Numbered from the stretch's first letter, positions 22,540 to 34,207 are shown. The stretch: 64,000 nucleotides of DNA from Linanthus parryae (GCA_023055425.1 JALGPY010000034.1:1244584-1308583); one strand, 5' to 3'. The notes: generated by a model not told the origin, from the letters alone. Numbers and translations: made by a program.

Positions 22540-23810
22540 AGAAATATTTGGTCAACATTCATTACCACCTAATACTGTATTAATATTACAATGATGTGGG
22601 AAACTGTGAACTTGGCTAAAATGTGAGTGAATTTTAACTAACTCGTGCATTAACCTACGTTGATAAGATGCTGCTTACAATCACAGAGCCCAAACGTACA
22701 GGTCTACCCTAATTCAATATCTTTATCTACCATTCTTTCCTTACACCATCAAAAAGTTTCATAGTATATTTCGACTTGTTAAATAGGCATGCACAAAAAA
22801 ACGCATCTGTAATTTCCGTGTTTAACATGATCTTATTGTACACGATTGTATGATACATATCTTAAGATACATAGCGATATGGTAGGTGTGAATATATCTT
22901 TATCTAAACTAGCAATTATGCCTGAATGCAAGATACTACATGATACATATATGATGAGTGTGGGATCCACCACATATGATGCACTCACCGCATCGAATAA
23001 GTACCCATTAGTTTGTTAAATTAAAAAGCAAAAAGGCAACAGGAAATGCATTTGACTTTTGCTATAAGTTGTAACATTCGTCAGAGCGAAATAGACGGGT
23101 GACCCGCTGGAAGGAACATAAAAGAAACTGGAGACAGAAACTACTTATGTTCAGCTTCGAGGTAGAAAACATCGGCAACGATAAAACCAACTATTCCCTC
23201 CATCCCATAATTTGGTCCCTTTTGAGGAATCCAACTATTTAAGGGAACATGTAATCCTTACATCTCCACTAACTTTTTGCAAAGTCATTTATTTAAATAC
23301 CATCACTTTTTAATTGTTTGATAATGTCATCTATAGTTTTTGAGGGCAGTCAGTGAAACTACATTATTAGGAGCTACAAAAAGAAAAGTGGACACAAATT
23401 CTGGTACGGACCGAAAAGGAATATGGGGCTGAAATTATGGGACGGAGGGAGTATGTTCTAGCTCAAATTTTGAGAGGTTTGCATGGGGGTGGGGGTGAAT
23501 TCACATATCCTCATTGGACTCCTCTGAATCTCTTCTCGGGTGCCTAGATACTTTATCCAGATGTTTTAAAAGTCAGGGCCTCTAGTGTTGTTTTGATTAT
23601 CATCGTCTATCTTGCATTATAAGGACATCCATTTTAGTTGCATTTTTTGGGGAAAGCTGTAATCTTGGGTGATATTATTCCCCTGCATTACTTTGTTATT
23701 GTGCCGGTGTCACCAACAATATCTTACGAGTAACAATACAGGTTGTTCCATCCACCGACCCGTAAATTTTAATTAGTCGTATCTTAAATAGGAAACCCGA
23801 TCTAATTTGG
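22540..23810. repeat. Copy of the recurring non-coding module (22.5 kb)
   Basis: It shares ordered landmarks with the modules at 48480-49680 and 56190-57800: the AAAATGTGAGTGA block, an ACACCATCA..AAGTTTCAT block, and far downstream TACTTTGTTATTGTGC...CACCAACAATATCTTAC. A Stowaway MITE has inserted within it. It was probably 3' sequence of a type II F-box gene whose coding part is gone. Confidence 0.6.
23194..23451. mobile_element. Stowaway MITE (Tc1/mariner type)
   Basis: Ends TTCCCTCCATCCCATAAT and ATTATGGGACGGAGGGAG are inverted complements matching the plant Stowaway consensus. They are flanked by TA (23192-23193 and 23452-23453). The element is 258 bases with no coding. The matching modules near 49 and 57 kb lack it, so it inserted after the duplication. 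Confidence 0.9.
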
Positions 23811-24222
23811 GAAACAACACTTTGACCCATTTTGTTTGTCAAATTTAAGGAAATTTACATTCCTTAATTGTGATATTGTCAGTCTGTGGGCGGTTGTTCG
23901 TCACTATAATAGTTTCCGGGACAAAATTACTCTTTTAGAGTATGATATGATACAATCGAGGGGTGTAATTATCATGACACTCAGGAACATTAATAGGGTA
24001 AAGTGTCATTTCCCAAATAGAGAGGGGTAAAATGTCTTTACATCAAACCCGAGGGGTGAAAATGTCTTTTACCTCATGTCACCACCCTATTTGATCTAGT
24101 TCAATCTGCCTTGAACTAAACACAGATCGGGTGGGATGTTGCTGTTCAGTGATGAGTGAACAACATGACGATTCTTAATAGCGAAATAATCAAATTAATT
24201 CGGGGACCAAAAGGAGTAGTTT

Positions 24223-24369
24223 CCAAACTTGAGGGGGCTTATACAAATTCGTTTGCCCGTATGAAGACACTCTATCTAGTAAACCCCTAGCCGGCTTTAG
24301 CTCATCTTCCTCATCGATTATCAATTGTTTCCGCCGGCAGACTTGGGAGTTCGAAGTCTGAGATAGACT
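24223..24369 (+). promoter_or_regulatory. Conserved proximal promoter/leader of F-box gene C
   Basis: The block beginning CCAAACTTGAGGGGGCTTA is shared with B and D. The telo-box position is imperfect here (AAACCCCTAG, from 24281). Upstream homology with B continues (TTGAACTAAACA..GATCGGG..GGGAT), so the duplicated segment extended well past the leader. Confidence 0.5.
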
Positions 24370-25545
24370 ATGGCGGAGAGATCGGAGGAATTGCCACGAG
24401 ATGCGATGACCGAGATCCTCCTAAGGCTCCCGGTGAGATCTCTGACTCGATTTAAGTGCGTCTGCAAAAACTGGTACGACCTAATTATATCTCGCCGTTT
24501 CATTGACATGCACAATTTCATTGACATGCAGTCTGCTACAAACAAAAACAACAAACAAGTCACTTTTTTCTTTCATTCAAGTGACTTTAGAGGGTACCAT
24601 CTTGAATGGGATACAACATTCTCTTTCCGGATTCTCGATACCCCAGTAGTTCTGACCATTCCTGATTACAAAGGTTTCAGGATAGAGATAGTTGGTTGTT
24701 CTAAAGGATTAGTTTGCTTATCTTTCTATCCTTCATCCAAACCTCGAGAGTTTGCACTTTGGAATCCGTTAACCAAGCAGTTTAGAAGAGTCGGTTCGCC
24801 GGATGAACCCTCGCTGGATGAACCCGTTGATAGGGAAACTTCTGTAGCAGGCTTTTGTTTTAATCCCGTCGAAAACACTTTTCAGTTGTCAAGAACATAC
24901 TTTTCTTTTGAAGAAGAAGGGATTGTGGCCCGAATCAGTAAATTCACCACGAAGACCAATTCTTGGAGTGAAAAGGCACTCCCTCTCTCCTATCTGACTT
25001 TTTCGGACTGCTATGGTATAAGCCGATTCACCACATGTGCCAACAGATTCATATATCTGCCTGTTATGCAGACAGATAATTATGGAGACAGAACATTCGA
25101 CATCAAGCATATTCTTTGTTTTGACATGATTGATGAGGTGTTTGAACGCATTGAGTCTCCAAGTCCTTGTGGGACTGATCCACGTCTCGTAGGGTACAGA
25201 GATACTGTTGCCTTGATTTCTCGTTCAGATTACGATTCACAATTGCAGAGTTACAGTTTTGACTGCTGGGTACTGATGAATAACAATTCAGCCAGTCCAC
25301 CAAGTCAATCATGGTCTAAACTACTGACTTGTAGACCACATGAATATCATGTTCAATATCCCAGGGGATTTTTCAGTAATTCGAATGAAGTTTATTTGGT
25401 TGTATTAAAAGATTACTCTGACTACTGGTTGTGCGATTTGAAGACTGGAGAGCTAATAAAAGAGTTGGGAAATTTAGGTTATACCGAGTTCTTCCAGTAT
25501 AGCGAGAGTTGGATTTTCATCAATTGGTCAGGTGAGGACCAGTAA
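24370..25545 (+). CDS. F-box protein with FBA domain, type I (gene C)
   Basis: An intact 391-residue frame from the ATG that aligns with B, D and E. The F-box is at residues 5-45 (ELPRDAMTEILLRLPVRSLT) and the FBA region from about residue 100 (EIVGCSKGLVCLS, FALWNPLTKQFRRVG, FCFNPVENTFQLSR, NSWSEK, SWSKLLTCRP, WLCDLKTGELIKELG). Two small in-frame duplications mark it: FIDMHN is followed by FIDMQ near residue 45, and DEPSLDEP occurs near residue 145. It lacks the usual stop after YSES and runs on a few codons. TGGTCAG followed by GTGAGG (GT at 25532) is a good splice donor in that tail, so the true C-terminus may come from a downstream exon. Probable SCF substrate receptor; target unknown. 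Confidence 0.92.
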   Translation: MAERSEELPRDAMTEILLRLPVRSLTRFKCVCKNWYDLIISRRFIDMHNFIDMQSATNKNNKQVTFFFHSSDFRGYHLEWDTTFSFRILDTPVVLTIPDYKGFRIEIVGCSKGLVCLSFYPSSKPREFALWNPLTKQFRRVGSPDEPSLDEPVDRETSVAGFCFNPVENTFQLSRTYFSFEEEGIVARISKFTTKTNSWSEKALPLSYLTFSDCYGISRFTTCANRFIYLPVMQTDNYGDRTFDIKHILCFDMIDEVFERIESPSPCGTDPRLVGYRDTVALISRSDYDSQLQSYSFDCWVLMNNNSASPPSQSWSKLLTCRPHEYHVQYPRGFFSNSNEVYLVVLKDYSDYWLCDLKTGELIKELGNLGYTEFFQYSESWIFINWSGEDQ

Positions 25546-26199
25546 TTGGTTTCCAAATTCTTCTTTAGAGAATGTGTAAGATGAATCATTGGCTGTGGTT
25601 TATGGATGATATTTTTCGTAGCAGTCAAACGTGGCAGAACGTCGTCCAGTTATAGGTATCGGAAAAAAAAAATCGTTGCTCCGGAGCACCACCTGCATTA
25701 GCCTGATGACCTGGAATGAGAAACAATTATTTTGAAGTGTTTAGAAGTTTTTCAAAGGATTGATTCAACTTTATGTTTCCCATGTCCATTTTCATTTCAT
25801 TGGATTGCATTTTTTGTAATGTTTATTAGTGTGTTAAGTTAAACATTTTTCAATTTCCATCTTGCTCAGGCGTTTGATTGATGATTCATGTGTAAGGCTC
25901 TTGGAAACTTTAACTGTTAACATGAGCTAACCATTAATAATGTTTCATGAACTAACATTTCTTCATTCCATTAATGATTTTTCATGAGCTAACCTTTCTT
26001 CATTCCATGATCTTGTTTCCGGGTCGATCAGGGAATCAACAATTTCATCTTCCGGACCTATCTGACACTGAGAGATAACTCTGATGAGAGATAACTCTGA
26101 AAGTGCTGCTGTTATCTTTGAAAATTCTGACTAATCATCCATCTCCGATTTTCCATACCAAGCATGATTTGATTATGCACGTCCGCCAAAATACTTTGA
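25546..26199. other. 3' flank of gene C
   Basis: The first 350 bases resemble the 3' flanks of B and D. A short direct repeat (CATGAGCTAACCTTTCTTCATTCC type) lies near 25945-26010. No gene is seen. Confidence 0.5.
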
Positions 26200-26690
26200 A
26201 AGCATAGGAGAACTGACTGTTCGCCCCAACCTTAACATCTAGAATAGAAGAATTCCTGTAGTACTTGCCCTGAACACCCTACTGACAAGGCTATCCGGAT
26301 TTATTAGGAAACGTCATGTTTGCTTAGCAAAAATAGCAACATTAAAATCATGGAAATCTCGAAAACCAATGTCTCCATCATCTTTCAGAAGTTTTCATTA
26401 TATCACATGCTATCTAGTGAACCTTTCTTTTGTCTTTGGATCCTCCCCACGAGAATTGTCGAACTAGACACTCTATATTCAGGCACACCCTCATGGGTAG
26501 TAGGAAATAAACCATGGCATAATTGGGAATTGCTTGAATAAGAGGCTTAATTGGAACTTCTTTCCCAACAGCAGAAAGTTTTTTGCCTTTCCATCCCCTT
26601 GTTTTGGAAACTAGTTGGGATTCAGCAAGTCGCAAGAGTTTCATTATATTCACTATCTTCGCCATCATGTCATCCAATTTTAATTTGCTT
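26200..26690 (-). pseudogene. LINE (L1-type) ORF2 fragment
   Basis: On the minus strand the frame starting near 26677 reads ESQLVSKTRGWKGKKLSAVG then KEVPIKPLIQAIPNYAM, then IECLVRQFSWGG. It continues in another frame with DIGFRDFHDFNVAIFAKQT and RFLINPDSLVSRVFRA. These are the standard post-RT landmarks of plant L1 ORF2 (GWKGKLLS.AGREVLIK..AQAIP.Y.M, W.GGLGFRDL..FN.ALLAKQ, L...PDSL..RV.KA). Frame changes and stops make it a dead fragment. Confidence 0.85.
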
Positions 26691-28560
26691 CGTTATGTTT
26701 TCCTCAGATGGATTTGAGAAAGGTTTATGAACTAATCGTTTCGGTTACGATTCAACCTTATGCTTGCCCATCTACACTTGTGTTACCTCAGACTTGGAGG
26801 TCTTGTATTATGTATTCTCGTTTGGTTTGATAAAAACATTTTCTTTCTTCAGAATTCTTTTGGGGATTCCTCAGTCCTTGAGTTAATCACAACGAGTTCA
26901 ATGGTCCGTGAATATTTTTGAGTTATATCACATCTTCTTCTCCACTTCTGTATCTATTCAAACAACACAACAAAAGCAATGTGGGGAGAGAAGGTCTTCA
27001 TATTCAGTACCACCATCACTGCGATACACTTAGTTCACACAAGGGATGCATTATCTTAAGACTATTTCCATATGTTGATTTGATGAAAGTGGTATGATTT
27101 ACAATAATCATTCACTGGTAAATTATATTTTCATGCATTGATATGGAAAAGATAATACGATTCCAATAATCAACCATCAAACGAGCTTCACACAGAGAAA
27201 TCGTCTCAGAATAATAAATTGGTCATACCACGTCATTGTATTAATCCCATGTGTTGAAAATACGCGGACATCCCAAAATAATGCTAAAGCTTGCATTGCT
27301 TCCTGAATAAGTACACTCGTATGAGTATGGAAACGGGTCAGATTCATATCGGATCCACCTACATTCGTATCCATATCCGTTTGAGAAGGGAATATCCATA
27401 TGTATCTGATCCAGGTGTAGTAAGATATTAACTGGATCCGATCAAATTCAAATCGGATCTAAAGTACCTAATTCATATCCGAGCCGAAAATCCGCTAGAC
27501 ACAAATTGAATGGGATCCAGGTTGGACTCCCAAAGAACTGCCCAAAAAAATAATTACATCTAAAATTATGATACAAGCAAAATACGACTTGGATTATTAT
27601 CAACACGACCTTCACAACTTCCAATCAACAAACTGAAAATTATATGTCACAAAAAGCTTAAATACACCACATCATGAATAAAATTAACCAAAATCAGCTC
27701 ACCAAAAATTTGTCCATAACTCATTGTTCATTGCTCATAAAGTGGTTGTTTCCCGAGGCTATAGTTAGTAGCACTATGGAAGAATGTGATGTATCCCACT
27801 TCTGAATGGGATTGTCTTGAAGCTTCGTGAGCTTTTATCGTTTAGGGTTTCTTGGTGTAAAAGAGGCCAAAATGGCTTAGCCCATTCTCTAGCCAATATG
27901 GGCCTAGAATGTGATGTATCCATATTTTGGGCTATAACTTACCCCGTTAGCTTGTACGCCTATTGGGCTAATGACATTACCCTATATTAAATGAAGTGCA
28001 AGATTTGCTGCAAAAAAAAAATTGGAAGAAAACAAGTTTATAATTCTATATGGAGATATTTTTGTAAAATAGCAAGTACTCGGATGGGAATGTAATGCAA
28101 TACCCGGTTTGAAAATGTTCTCAAATACAATACTCGGTCGTAAGATTATTATGTTTTAAATTCCGGTCGACTATTGCCCCCCAAAAAGAAATGAAAATAA
28201 AGAAAACCTCAAAATAAGAATCAGATCCATATATATCAACATGAGCATCACAACTTCCAATCCAAAATAGAGACTATAAGGACACAAGATACTCCACTTA
28301 ATACATTTAACTAAAATTAAACATACTTGCAAACTGTCCATATTCATTGTTGATAGCTCATAGGGTTTGTGTTCTGTGAGGCTGGGGTAGGTATGGTAGA
28401 AAATGAAATTTTACTCTATATTCACAATATAACATGACTCTCTTGGGGTTATTTTCCGTAAAGAAGCACGAACTTGGATCGCTTGATTGGTTGATTACCA
28501 TTAGTCAATGGTCCTGATCCTTCAGTTGAGTCTGGAGAATGAGTATGTTTGCTGGACACC
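26691..28560. other. Intergenic, low-grade repeats only
   Basis: A GGATCC/TATCCGA-rich patch at about 27300-27500 is reminiscent of an eroded GATC-rich MITE but has no clean ends. Two diverged copies of a segment containing CACAACTTCCAATC occur near 27610 and 28250. No F-box partner for gene D is visible here. Confidence 0.4.
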
Positions 28561-28627
28561 ACGGAATGATTGACATTTGACATTGGGGAAATAATTAATT
28601 TCTTTCGTGGCCCAAACGGAGTAGTTT

Positions 28628-28775
28628 CCAAACTTGAGGGGAGCTTACACAAATTCGTTTCCCTGTACGATGACACTCCTATTAAAGCCCTAGTTGGCAG
28701 TAGTAGCTCGTTGTTCCTCATCAACCAATTTCTGTTGCCGCCTGCAGACTTTGGAGTTCTAGCTCGAGGTAGACG
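28628..28775 (+). promoter_or_regulatory. Conserved proximal promoter/leader of F-box gene D
   Basis: Closely matches the leaders of B and C (CCAAACTTGAGGGG..GCTTACACAAATTCG). The telo-box position is diverged (AAAGCCCTAG, near 28685). It probably contains the core promoter and 5' UTR. Confidence 0.5.
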
Positions 28776-29906
28776 ATGGCGGCGAGATTGGTGGAATTGC
28801 CACAAGATGCGATGACCGAGATCCTCCTAAGGCTCCCGGTGAGATCTCTAATTAGATTTAAGTGCGTCTGCAAAAACTGGTACGACTTAATTATCTCTCA
28901 CCGTTTCATTGACATGCACAATGCTACAACCAAAAATAACGAACAAGTCACTTTTTTCTATCACTCAAGTGACTTTTTTAGTGGGTTCCATCTTGAACGT
29001 GATACAACCTTCTCCTTCCGGATCCTCGACACCCCAGTAGATCTGACCATTCCCGATTACAAAGGTCACAGGATAGAGATAGTGGGTTGTTCTAAAGGAT
29101 TAGTTTGCTTATCTTTCCATCCTTCAAGCGAAACTGAAGAGTTTGCACTTTGGAATCCAGCAACAATGCAATTTAGAAGAATTGGTTCCCTAGACGATCC
29201 CGCTGGCGGGGAAACTAAAGTCGTCGGTTTTTGTTTCGATCCCGTCGAAAATACTTTTCAGTTGTCAAGAACACACGTTGCCCATTTCTGGAGTGGAGAA
29301 TACCGGTTTGTGGCCCGAGTAAGTAAATTCACCACCAAGACCAATTCTTGGAGTGAAAAGACACTCAATCTCCCCCTTATGTCTTTCCAAGACTGCTGTA
29401 ATATCAGCCGATTCACCACATGTGCCAACAGATTCATATATTTGCCTGTAGAAAGCAATTACGGAGACGGGAAATTTGACATCAAGTATATTATTTGTTT
29501 TGACATGATTGATGAGGTGTTTGAACGCATTGAGTCTCCATGTCCTTGTGGGACTAATCCATGTCTCGTAGGGTACAGAGACACTGTTGCCTTGATTTGC
29601 CATTCAGATTACGATCCAAATTTGCAGAGTTGCAGTTTTTATTTCTTGGTACTGATGAATAATAATTCGGGCAGTCCAGCAAGTCAATCATGGTCTAAAC
29701 TGGTGACTTGTAGACCACAGCAGTATAATGTTCAATATCCCATCGGATTTTTCAATAACTCAGATGAGGTTTATTTGGTCGTATTAAAAGATTACTGTGA
29801 CTACTGGTTGTGCGATTTGAAGACCGGGGAGCTGATAAAAGCGTTGGGAAGTATAGGGTATACAGAATTTGTGCAATACAGCGAGAGTCTGTTTCTAATT
29901 AATTGA
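28776..29906 (+). CDS. F-box protein with FBA domain, type I (gene D)
   Basis: An intact 376-residue frame. The F-box is at residues 5-45 (ELPQDAMTEILLRLPVRSLI, FKCVCKNWYDLIIS) and the FBA domain from about residue 100 to the end (EIVGCSKGLVCLS, FALWNPATMQFRRIG, FCFDPVENTFQLSR, NSWSEK, SWSKLVTCRP, WLCDLKTGELIKALG). The start matches B, C and E by position and leader. GATCGG followed by GTGAGG (GT at 29911) lies just after the stop, a donor-like site also present in C. It is a probable SCF substrate receptor acting with an ASK/SKP1 adaptor. No type II partner remains upstream. Confidence 0.94.
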   Translation: MAARLVELPQDAMTEILLRLPVRSLIRFKCVCKNWYDLIISHRFIDMHNATTKNNEQVTFFYHSSDFFSGFHLERDTTFSFRILDTPVDLTIPDYKGHRIEIVGCSKGLVCLSFHPSSETEEFALWNPATMQFRRIGSLDDPAGGETKVVGFCFDPVENTFQLSRTHVAHFWSGEYRFVARVSKFTTKTNSWSEKTLNLPLMSFQDCCNISRFTTCANRFIYLPVESNYGDGKFDIKYIICFDMIDEVFERIESPCPCGTNPCLVGYRDTVALICHSDYDPNLQSCSFYFLVLMNNNSGSPASQSWSKLVTCRPQQYNVQYPIGFFNNSDEVYLVVLKDYCDYWLCDLKTGELIKALGSIGYTEFVQYSESLFLIN

Positions 29907-30702
29907 TCGGGTGAGGACGCGTAATTGTGCAGTAGTTGGGAATCAGACCAAATGAATGTGTGAGATGAATCGTTGGCTGTGGATTATGAATGATATTTGT
30001 GGTACCAGTCAAACATGGTAGAAAGCCGCCAACATGTATCTCGTTGGCCAGTTATAGGTATCGAAAAGAAATTGTTGCTCCAAGAGCACCATCTTTGTTA
30101 GCCGGGTGACCTGATATGAGAACCAATTAGTTTGAAGTTTTCAATAGGTTTTTCAATGTCTTCATTCAACTTTATGTTTCTGATGTCCATTTTCACTTTA
30201 AAATAAATATTTTTCTATTTCAATCTCTTTATCGCGTTTGAATGATGTTTCATGTGTAGGCTCTTGGAACCATTAATTTGTTAACAACTTAACATATATT
30301 CAAAGATGGAGATAAGAAAACCAATGCATTACAACTTCTGACGATAAGAAAGTGTTTATGTTGCCATTCATACTGCTAAATTCAGAATGACAACAGTAAA
30401 GAAACCACAGTATGCAACAGTTCCATAAAAGTTCCACGTGCCCAGTACTTCTCAATAAAACATGGTAAAAAGCATCAGCAACTATCTCGTAAACCAGGTA
30501 TAGGTTTCTTTCAAGAATGCGTATCTAATGTCCATTTTCACTTAAATGGATGGCTAGTTATTTTACTATCCACGGCAAGAGAAAACCCCTCACAAATGTG
30601 GAGATCTCCAACAACATATGTTGTCTGTGAGCACAACTACAAAAAACTAAAGGAGGAGCATTAACTTGATTCAACACAAGCGTAATGTGCATCTGGTGCA
30701 TG
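29907..30702. other. 3' flank of gene D
   Basis: To about 30400 it is homologous with the 3' flank of B. After that it is AT-rich sequence with nothing recognised, up to the composite retroelement. Confidence 0.5.
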
Positions 30703-30707
30703 GTCGC

Positions 30708-30855
30708 TGATAAGATATTTAGAGAAGCCAAATAATTCGATATTCAACTTGAGTAAAATAATGTACAAGGAGACCTATTTATACACTATACAAAAGGGGA
30801 GAATAGCATAATAGAGCGATATGGGACAAATATGTTTTATACATATATCATAACA
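30708..30855 (-). repeat. Inverted LTR at the left end of the composite unit
   Basis: Read on the minus strand this is a complete 148-base LTR (TGTTATGATATATG to AAATATCTTATCA), preceded on that strand by a purine tract (TTTGAGGGAGG). By eye it resembles the right-hand LTR more than the adjacent forward LTR (both share TTGTCCC and AAATATCTTATCA). Confidence 0.88.
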
Positions 30856-30908
30856 ACCTCCCTCAAACTGAAGCGGTCGTGACAAGCGGAAGTTTGGGGG
30901 GAGGGGGC

Positions 30909-31058
30909 TGTTATGATATATGTATAAAACATATTTTTTCCCATATCGCTCTATTATGCTATTCTCACCCCTTTGTATAGTGTATAAATAGGTCCCCTTG
31001 TACATTATTTTACTCAAGTTGAGTACTGAATTATTTGGCTTCTCTAAACATCTCATCA
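30909..31058 (+). repeat. Forward LTR (5') of the composite copia unit
   Basis: A 150-base LTR starting TGTTATGATATATG and ending AACATCTCATCA. A polypurine tract (TTTGGGGGGAGGGGG) directly precedes it, which is unusual for a 5' LTR and is explained by the inverted arm. A PBS follows directly. Confidence 0.9.
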
Positions 31059-31071
31059 TGGTATCCGAGCC
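31059..31071 (+). other. Primer-binding site of the composite unit
   Basis: TGGTATCCGAGCC matches the tRNA-Met 3' end with one change (C for A at the eighth position). Confidence 0.85.
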
Positions 31072-31843
31072 TACACAATCATAGGGTTTTGTGGGTTTCG
31101 TTTCCTAGTTGATTTTGTGGGTTTTGTTTCGTCGGAGAAGTAACTCACGTTTGTGGGTTTCGTCGGAGAAGCAACTCATGGACGGACATTGTTTTGACTC
31201 ACTCTTGATTGTCAATCGATCCCACCACCAGAACCAATCTGCTTGAAATCGGTTTCCGAATCTTGTCCAGAAAATTCACGGTGAAAGGAGACGTGACACG
31301 CCCGGACGCGCCTCCCGAAGTCTCTGCCCGCCCGTTCCGATCCACGCGTCATTGTTCGTCATCACGCGGTCTCACGCGGCTCAGCGCGTTCTCTGCTCGT
31401 ACAGCTCGCGGCTTCGTTCCATATCCACCCGGCGTAGCGGCTTCCGTCCGGCTCATCATTTAGCCGTCGGCTTCCGTTCGGCTCATCATCTAGCCGTCGG
31501 CTTACGCGCAAGCCACGGCTTCACATCGGCTCATCATTAGGCGCTGCCCCGTTCCACTCACCGTTCCGTTCCAGATTCGGTTCCACTCATTGTTTCGGCT
31601 CATTTTGCTTCGGATTTGAACCGGGCCAGACCGGTTCCTAAGGTTTTCCAGCATTCTCCATTCATCTAAGGACTATGTTTCTCAAGATTCGGAATTATTG
31701 CTGCTGTTTCTTGGTAATTTGACATCTTGATTTCGATTCCGTGTTCGTTTCGGTTGGATAAAGTCTATTATTGCTCGTTCTTAGGCTATTTAGCCACGTT
31801 CTTGGATATTTGTCACTCTGTTGGTATCATTTATGGATAATTA
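31072..31843 (+). other. Leader of the composite unit; gag lost
   Basis: No gag-like frame is present. The sequence is GC-richer with short repeats (GGCTTCCGTCCGGCTCATCAT and close copies near 31440-31530). The next coding signal is the tail of a gag zinc knuckle, so most of gag was deleted or has decayed. Confidence 0.55.
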
Positions 31844-33680
31844 TTGTACCTACTTCCATACGGGAGGACACAAGCTTCCGCAATTTCCTATCCGACGTTG
31901 CCTCTATTGTTGATTAAAAATTCGGGCCACTACTTATCTGACTGTCCAAAGCATCCAAAGTTGCATGATTCCTCGATTCTCGTTATAGTTGCTCCAGTTG
32001 AAGATTCTTCTGAAGAAATCTGTGAGACTTCACAGTCGGAATATGCAATGATTATACAGCGTCTTTTGGATATGATATTGAAGCAGGAGACTCATGCTTC
32101 TCTCTCTACCACCTCTAATACGAAGGCTTGGTTCTTTGACTCCGGATGTTGTAATCACATGACTTCTGATTCTGCATCTTTTAGTTCGTAAACAGATGGG
32201 CCAGATATTTCTACCATTCATACAGCTGACGGTACTCGTATGCGAGCTACTCACAGCGGGAATGTTTCTCAGGGTAACTTGTCACTACCAGATGTTCTAT
32301 TGGTTCCTGATCTCACTTTGAATATGATATATGTTGGTCAGATATGTGAACTTGGATTTGATGTGATTTTTTCTGCTACTGGGTGCCATGTTCAAGATCC
32401 TGAGACAGGAAAGATACTCGGAGTCGGTAGAAAAAATGGTCGTTTATATGAGGTCACTAGTCTGAAGCTTCCAACCTCCTCTTTGACAAAGACTGTTGCT
32501 TCTGTACGATCACAGGTATCGCCTTCTCTTAGTCTTTGGCATTCCAGGCTTGGTCATGCTTCTTTCGGTGTTTTACGTAAACTTGCTTCCAATGGAAATC
32601 TTGATCCAGTTCAATATGAACATTTTGATTGTCTACCATGCCAGTTAGCTAAACAACCTGCATTGCCTTTCAATAAGAGTTTGTCAGTCTCTTCGGCTCC
32701 TTTTGATTTAGTTCATTCTGATGTTTGGGGTCCTTCCCCTCATGCAACTATGGGCGGCTCTAGATATTTTGTTATCTTTGTTGATGACTTTACACGGTAT
32801 ACTTGGATATACCTCATGAAGAAGCATTTTGAACTGCCACATATTTATCATGAGTTTGCTGCGATGGTGAAAATTTTCTCGTACCATTAAAGTCTTTCGG
32901 GCTGATAATGCAGGAGAATACACAGATAGTCAGTTTCTTGCAGGTATTCGAAGTCAAGGGACCATTCCGCAACGCTCATGCCCTGGCACTTCCCAACAAA
33001 ATGGTCGTGCTGAGCGTAAGCATCGCCACATACTTGACTCAGTACGTTCTCTTCTCATATCTTCCTCTTGTCCTGAACGTTTCTGGGGGGAAGCTGCTAT
33101 CACTGTTGTTTATACAATAAACCGTGTTCCAACTCCCACTATACAGAACATGACACCGTATGAGAAGCTTTATGGTGTGCCTCCTGATTACACGTCACTC
33201 CGTGTGTTTGGATGTATTGTCTTGTTCTCCTACAGCCTCATGAACACAAGAAGTTGGAACCTCGTTCTTGTATATGTTGTTTTTTTGGTTACGGAATTGA
33301 GTATAAAGGGTACCGTTGCTGGGACCCAGTCTCCAAACGCCTTCGCGTCTCTCGACATGTGGTTTTCTGGGAAGACAAGATGTTCTCGAGCATCTCATCG
33401 TTTCATTCATCGACCTTGGTGGATAATCATGCCTTCACGGATCCGACTTACGATCTTTTCTCTGGTGATTCATCTTATCAATTTCATGACATGCCTATGA
33501 CACCAGAATTACTTCCAAAGACGGGTTTTTGCCTGATGGATCCACAAACACTTCGGTTGAGCAAGATCTTAACCATGAGCCTCCGGCTCAATCGTATGAA
33601 CATGTTGTTGATGATGTTGAGGAGCATGGTGTGCCCCCAATTGAACCTCTGATTATTGATCCTATTGACCATGTAGATGT
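31844..33680 (+). pseudogene. Copia gag-tail, protease and integrase remnant
   Basis: Plus-strand frames give, in order: GHYLSDCPK (end of a CCHC knuckle), FFDSGCCNHMTSDS (protease active site), WHSRLGHASFGVL with CLPCQLAK (integrase zinc-binding), VHSDVWGP, then DNAGEY and QQNGRAERKH (integrase core acidic residues), and the post-integrase segment (TPYEKLYGVPPDY, RVFGC, EYKGYRCWDP). Stops and frame changes separate these parts. The pol text ends just before the kinase sequence, so reverse transcriptase and RNase H are missing. Confidence 0.88.
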
Positions 33681-34207
33681 GTTGCTGATAATGAACCTTT
33701 CAAAAGCTCAAAGTATTTCGGAGATGGGAATCAGAAAGGGTCAAAGGCAGCTCCTGTAAAAACTGAAGGTCAAAAAGCAGTACCGTCTATTGAAGTACCA
33801 GTGCTGTTCTTGGATGAACTAAAAGATAAAACTGACAATTTTGGATCCAAGGCGTTGACTGGTGAAGGATCCTATGGCAGAGTGTACTTTTCAAACCTCA
33901 ACAATGGAAATGCTGTGGCTGTGAAGAAGCTTGATGTTTCATCTGAGCCAGATTCAAATGTTGAGTTTTTGACTCAGGTCTCCATGGTTTCGAGGCTGAA
34001 ACATGATAACTTTGTTGAGTTGAAAGGTTACTGTGTAGAAGGAAATCTTCGTGTCTTAGCGTACGAGTTTGCTACGATCGGATCTCTACATGACATTCTA
34101 CATGGTCGGAAGGGAGTCCAAGGTGCCCAGCCTGGCCCCGCTCTTGACCGGATGCAAAGAGTCAGGATTGTTGTTGATGCTGCCAGGGGATTAGAGTATC
34201 TGCATGA

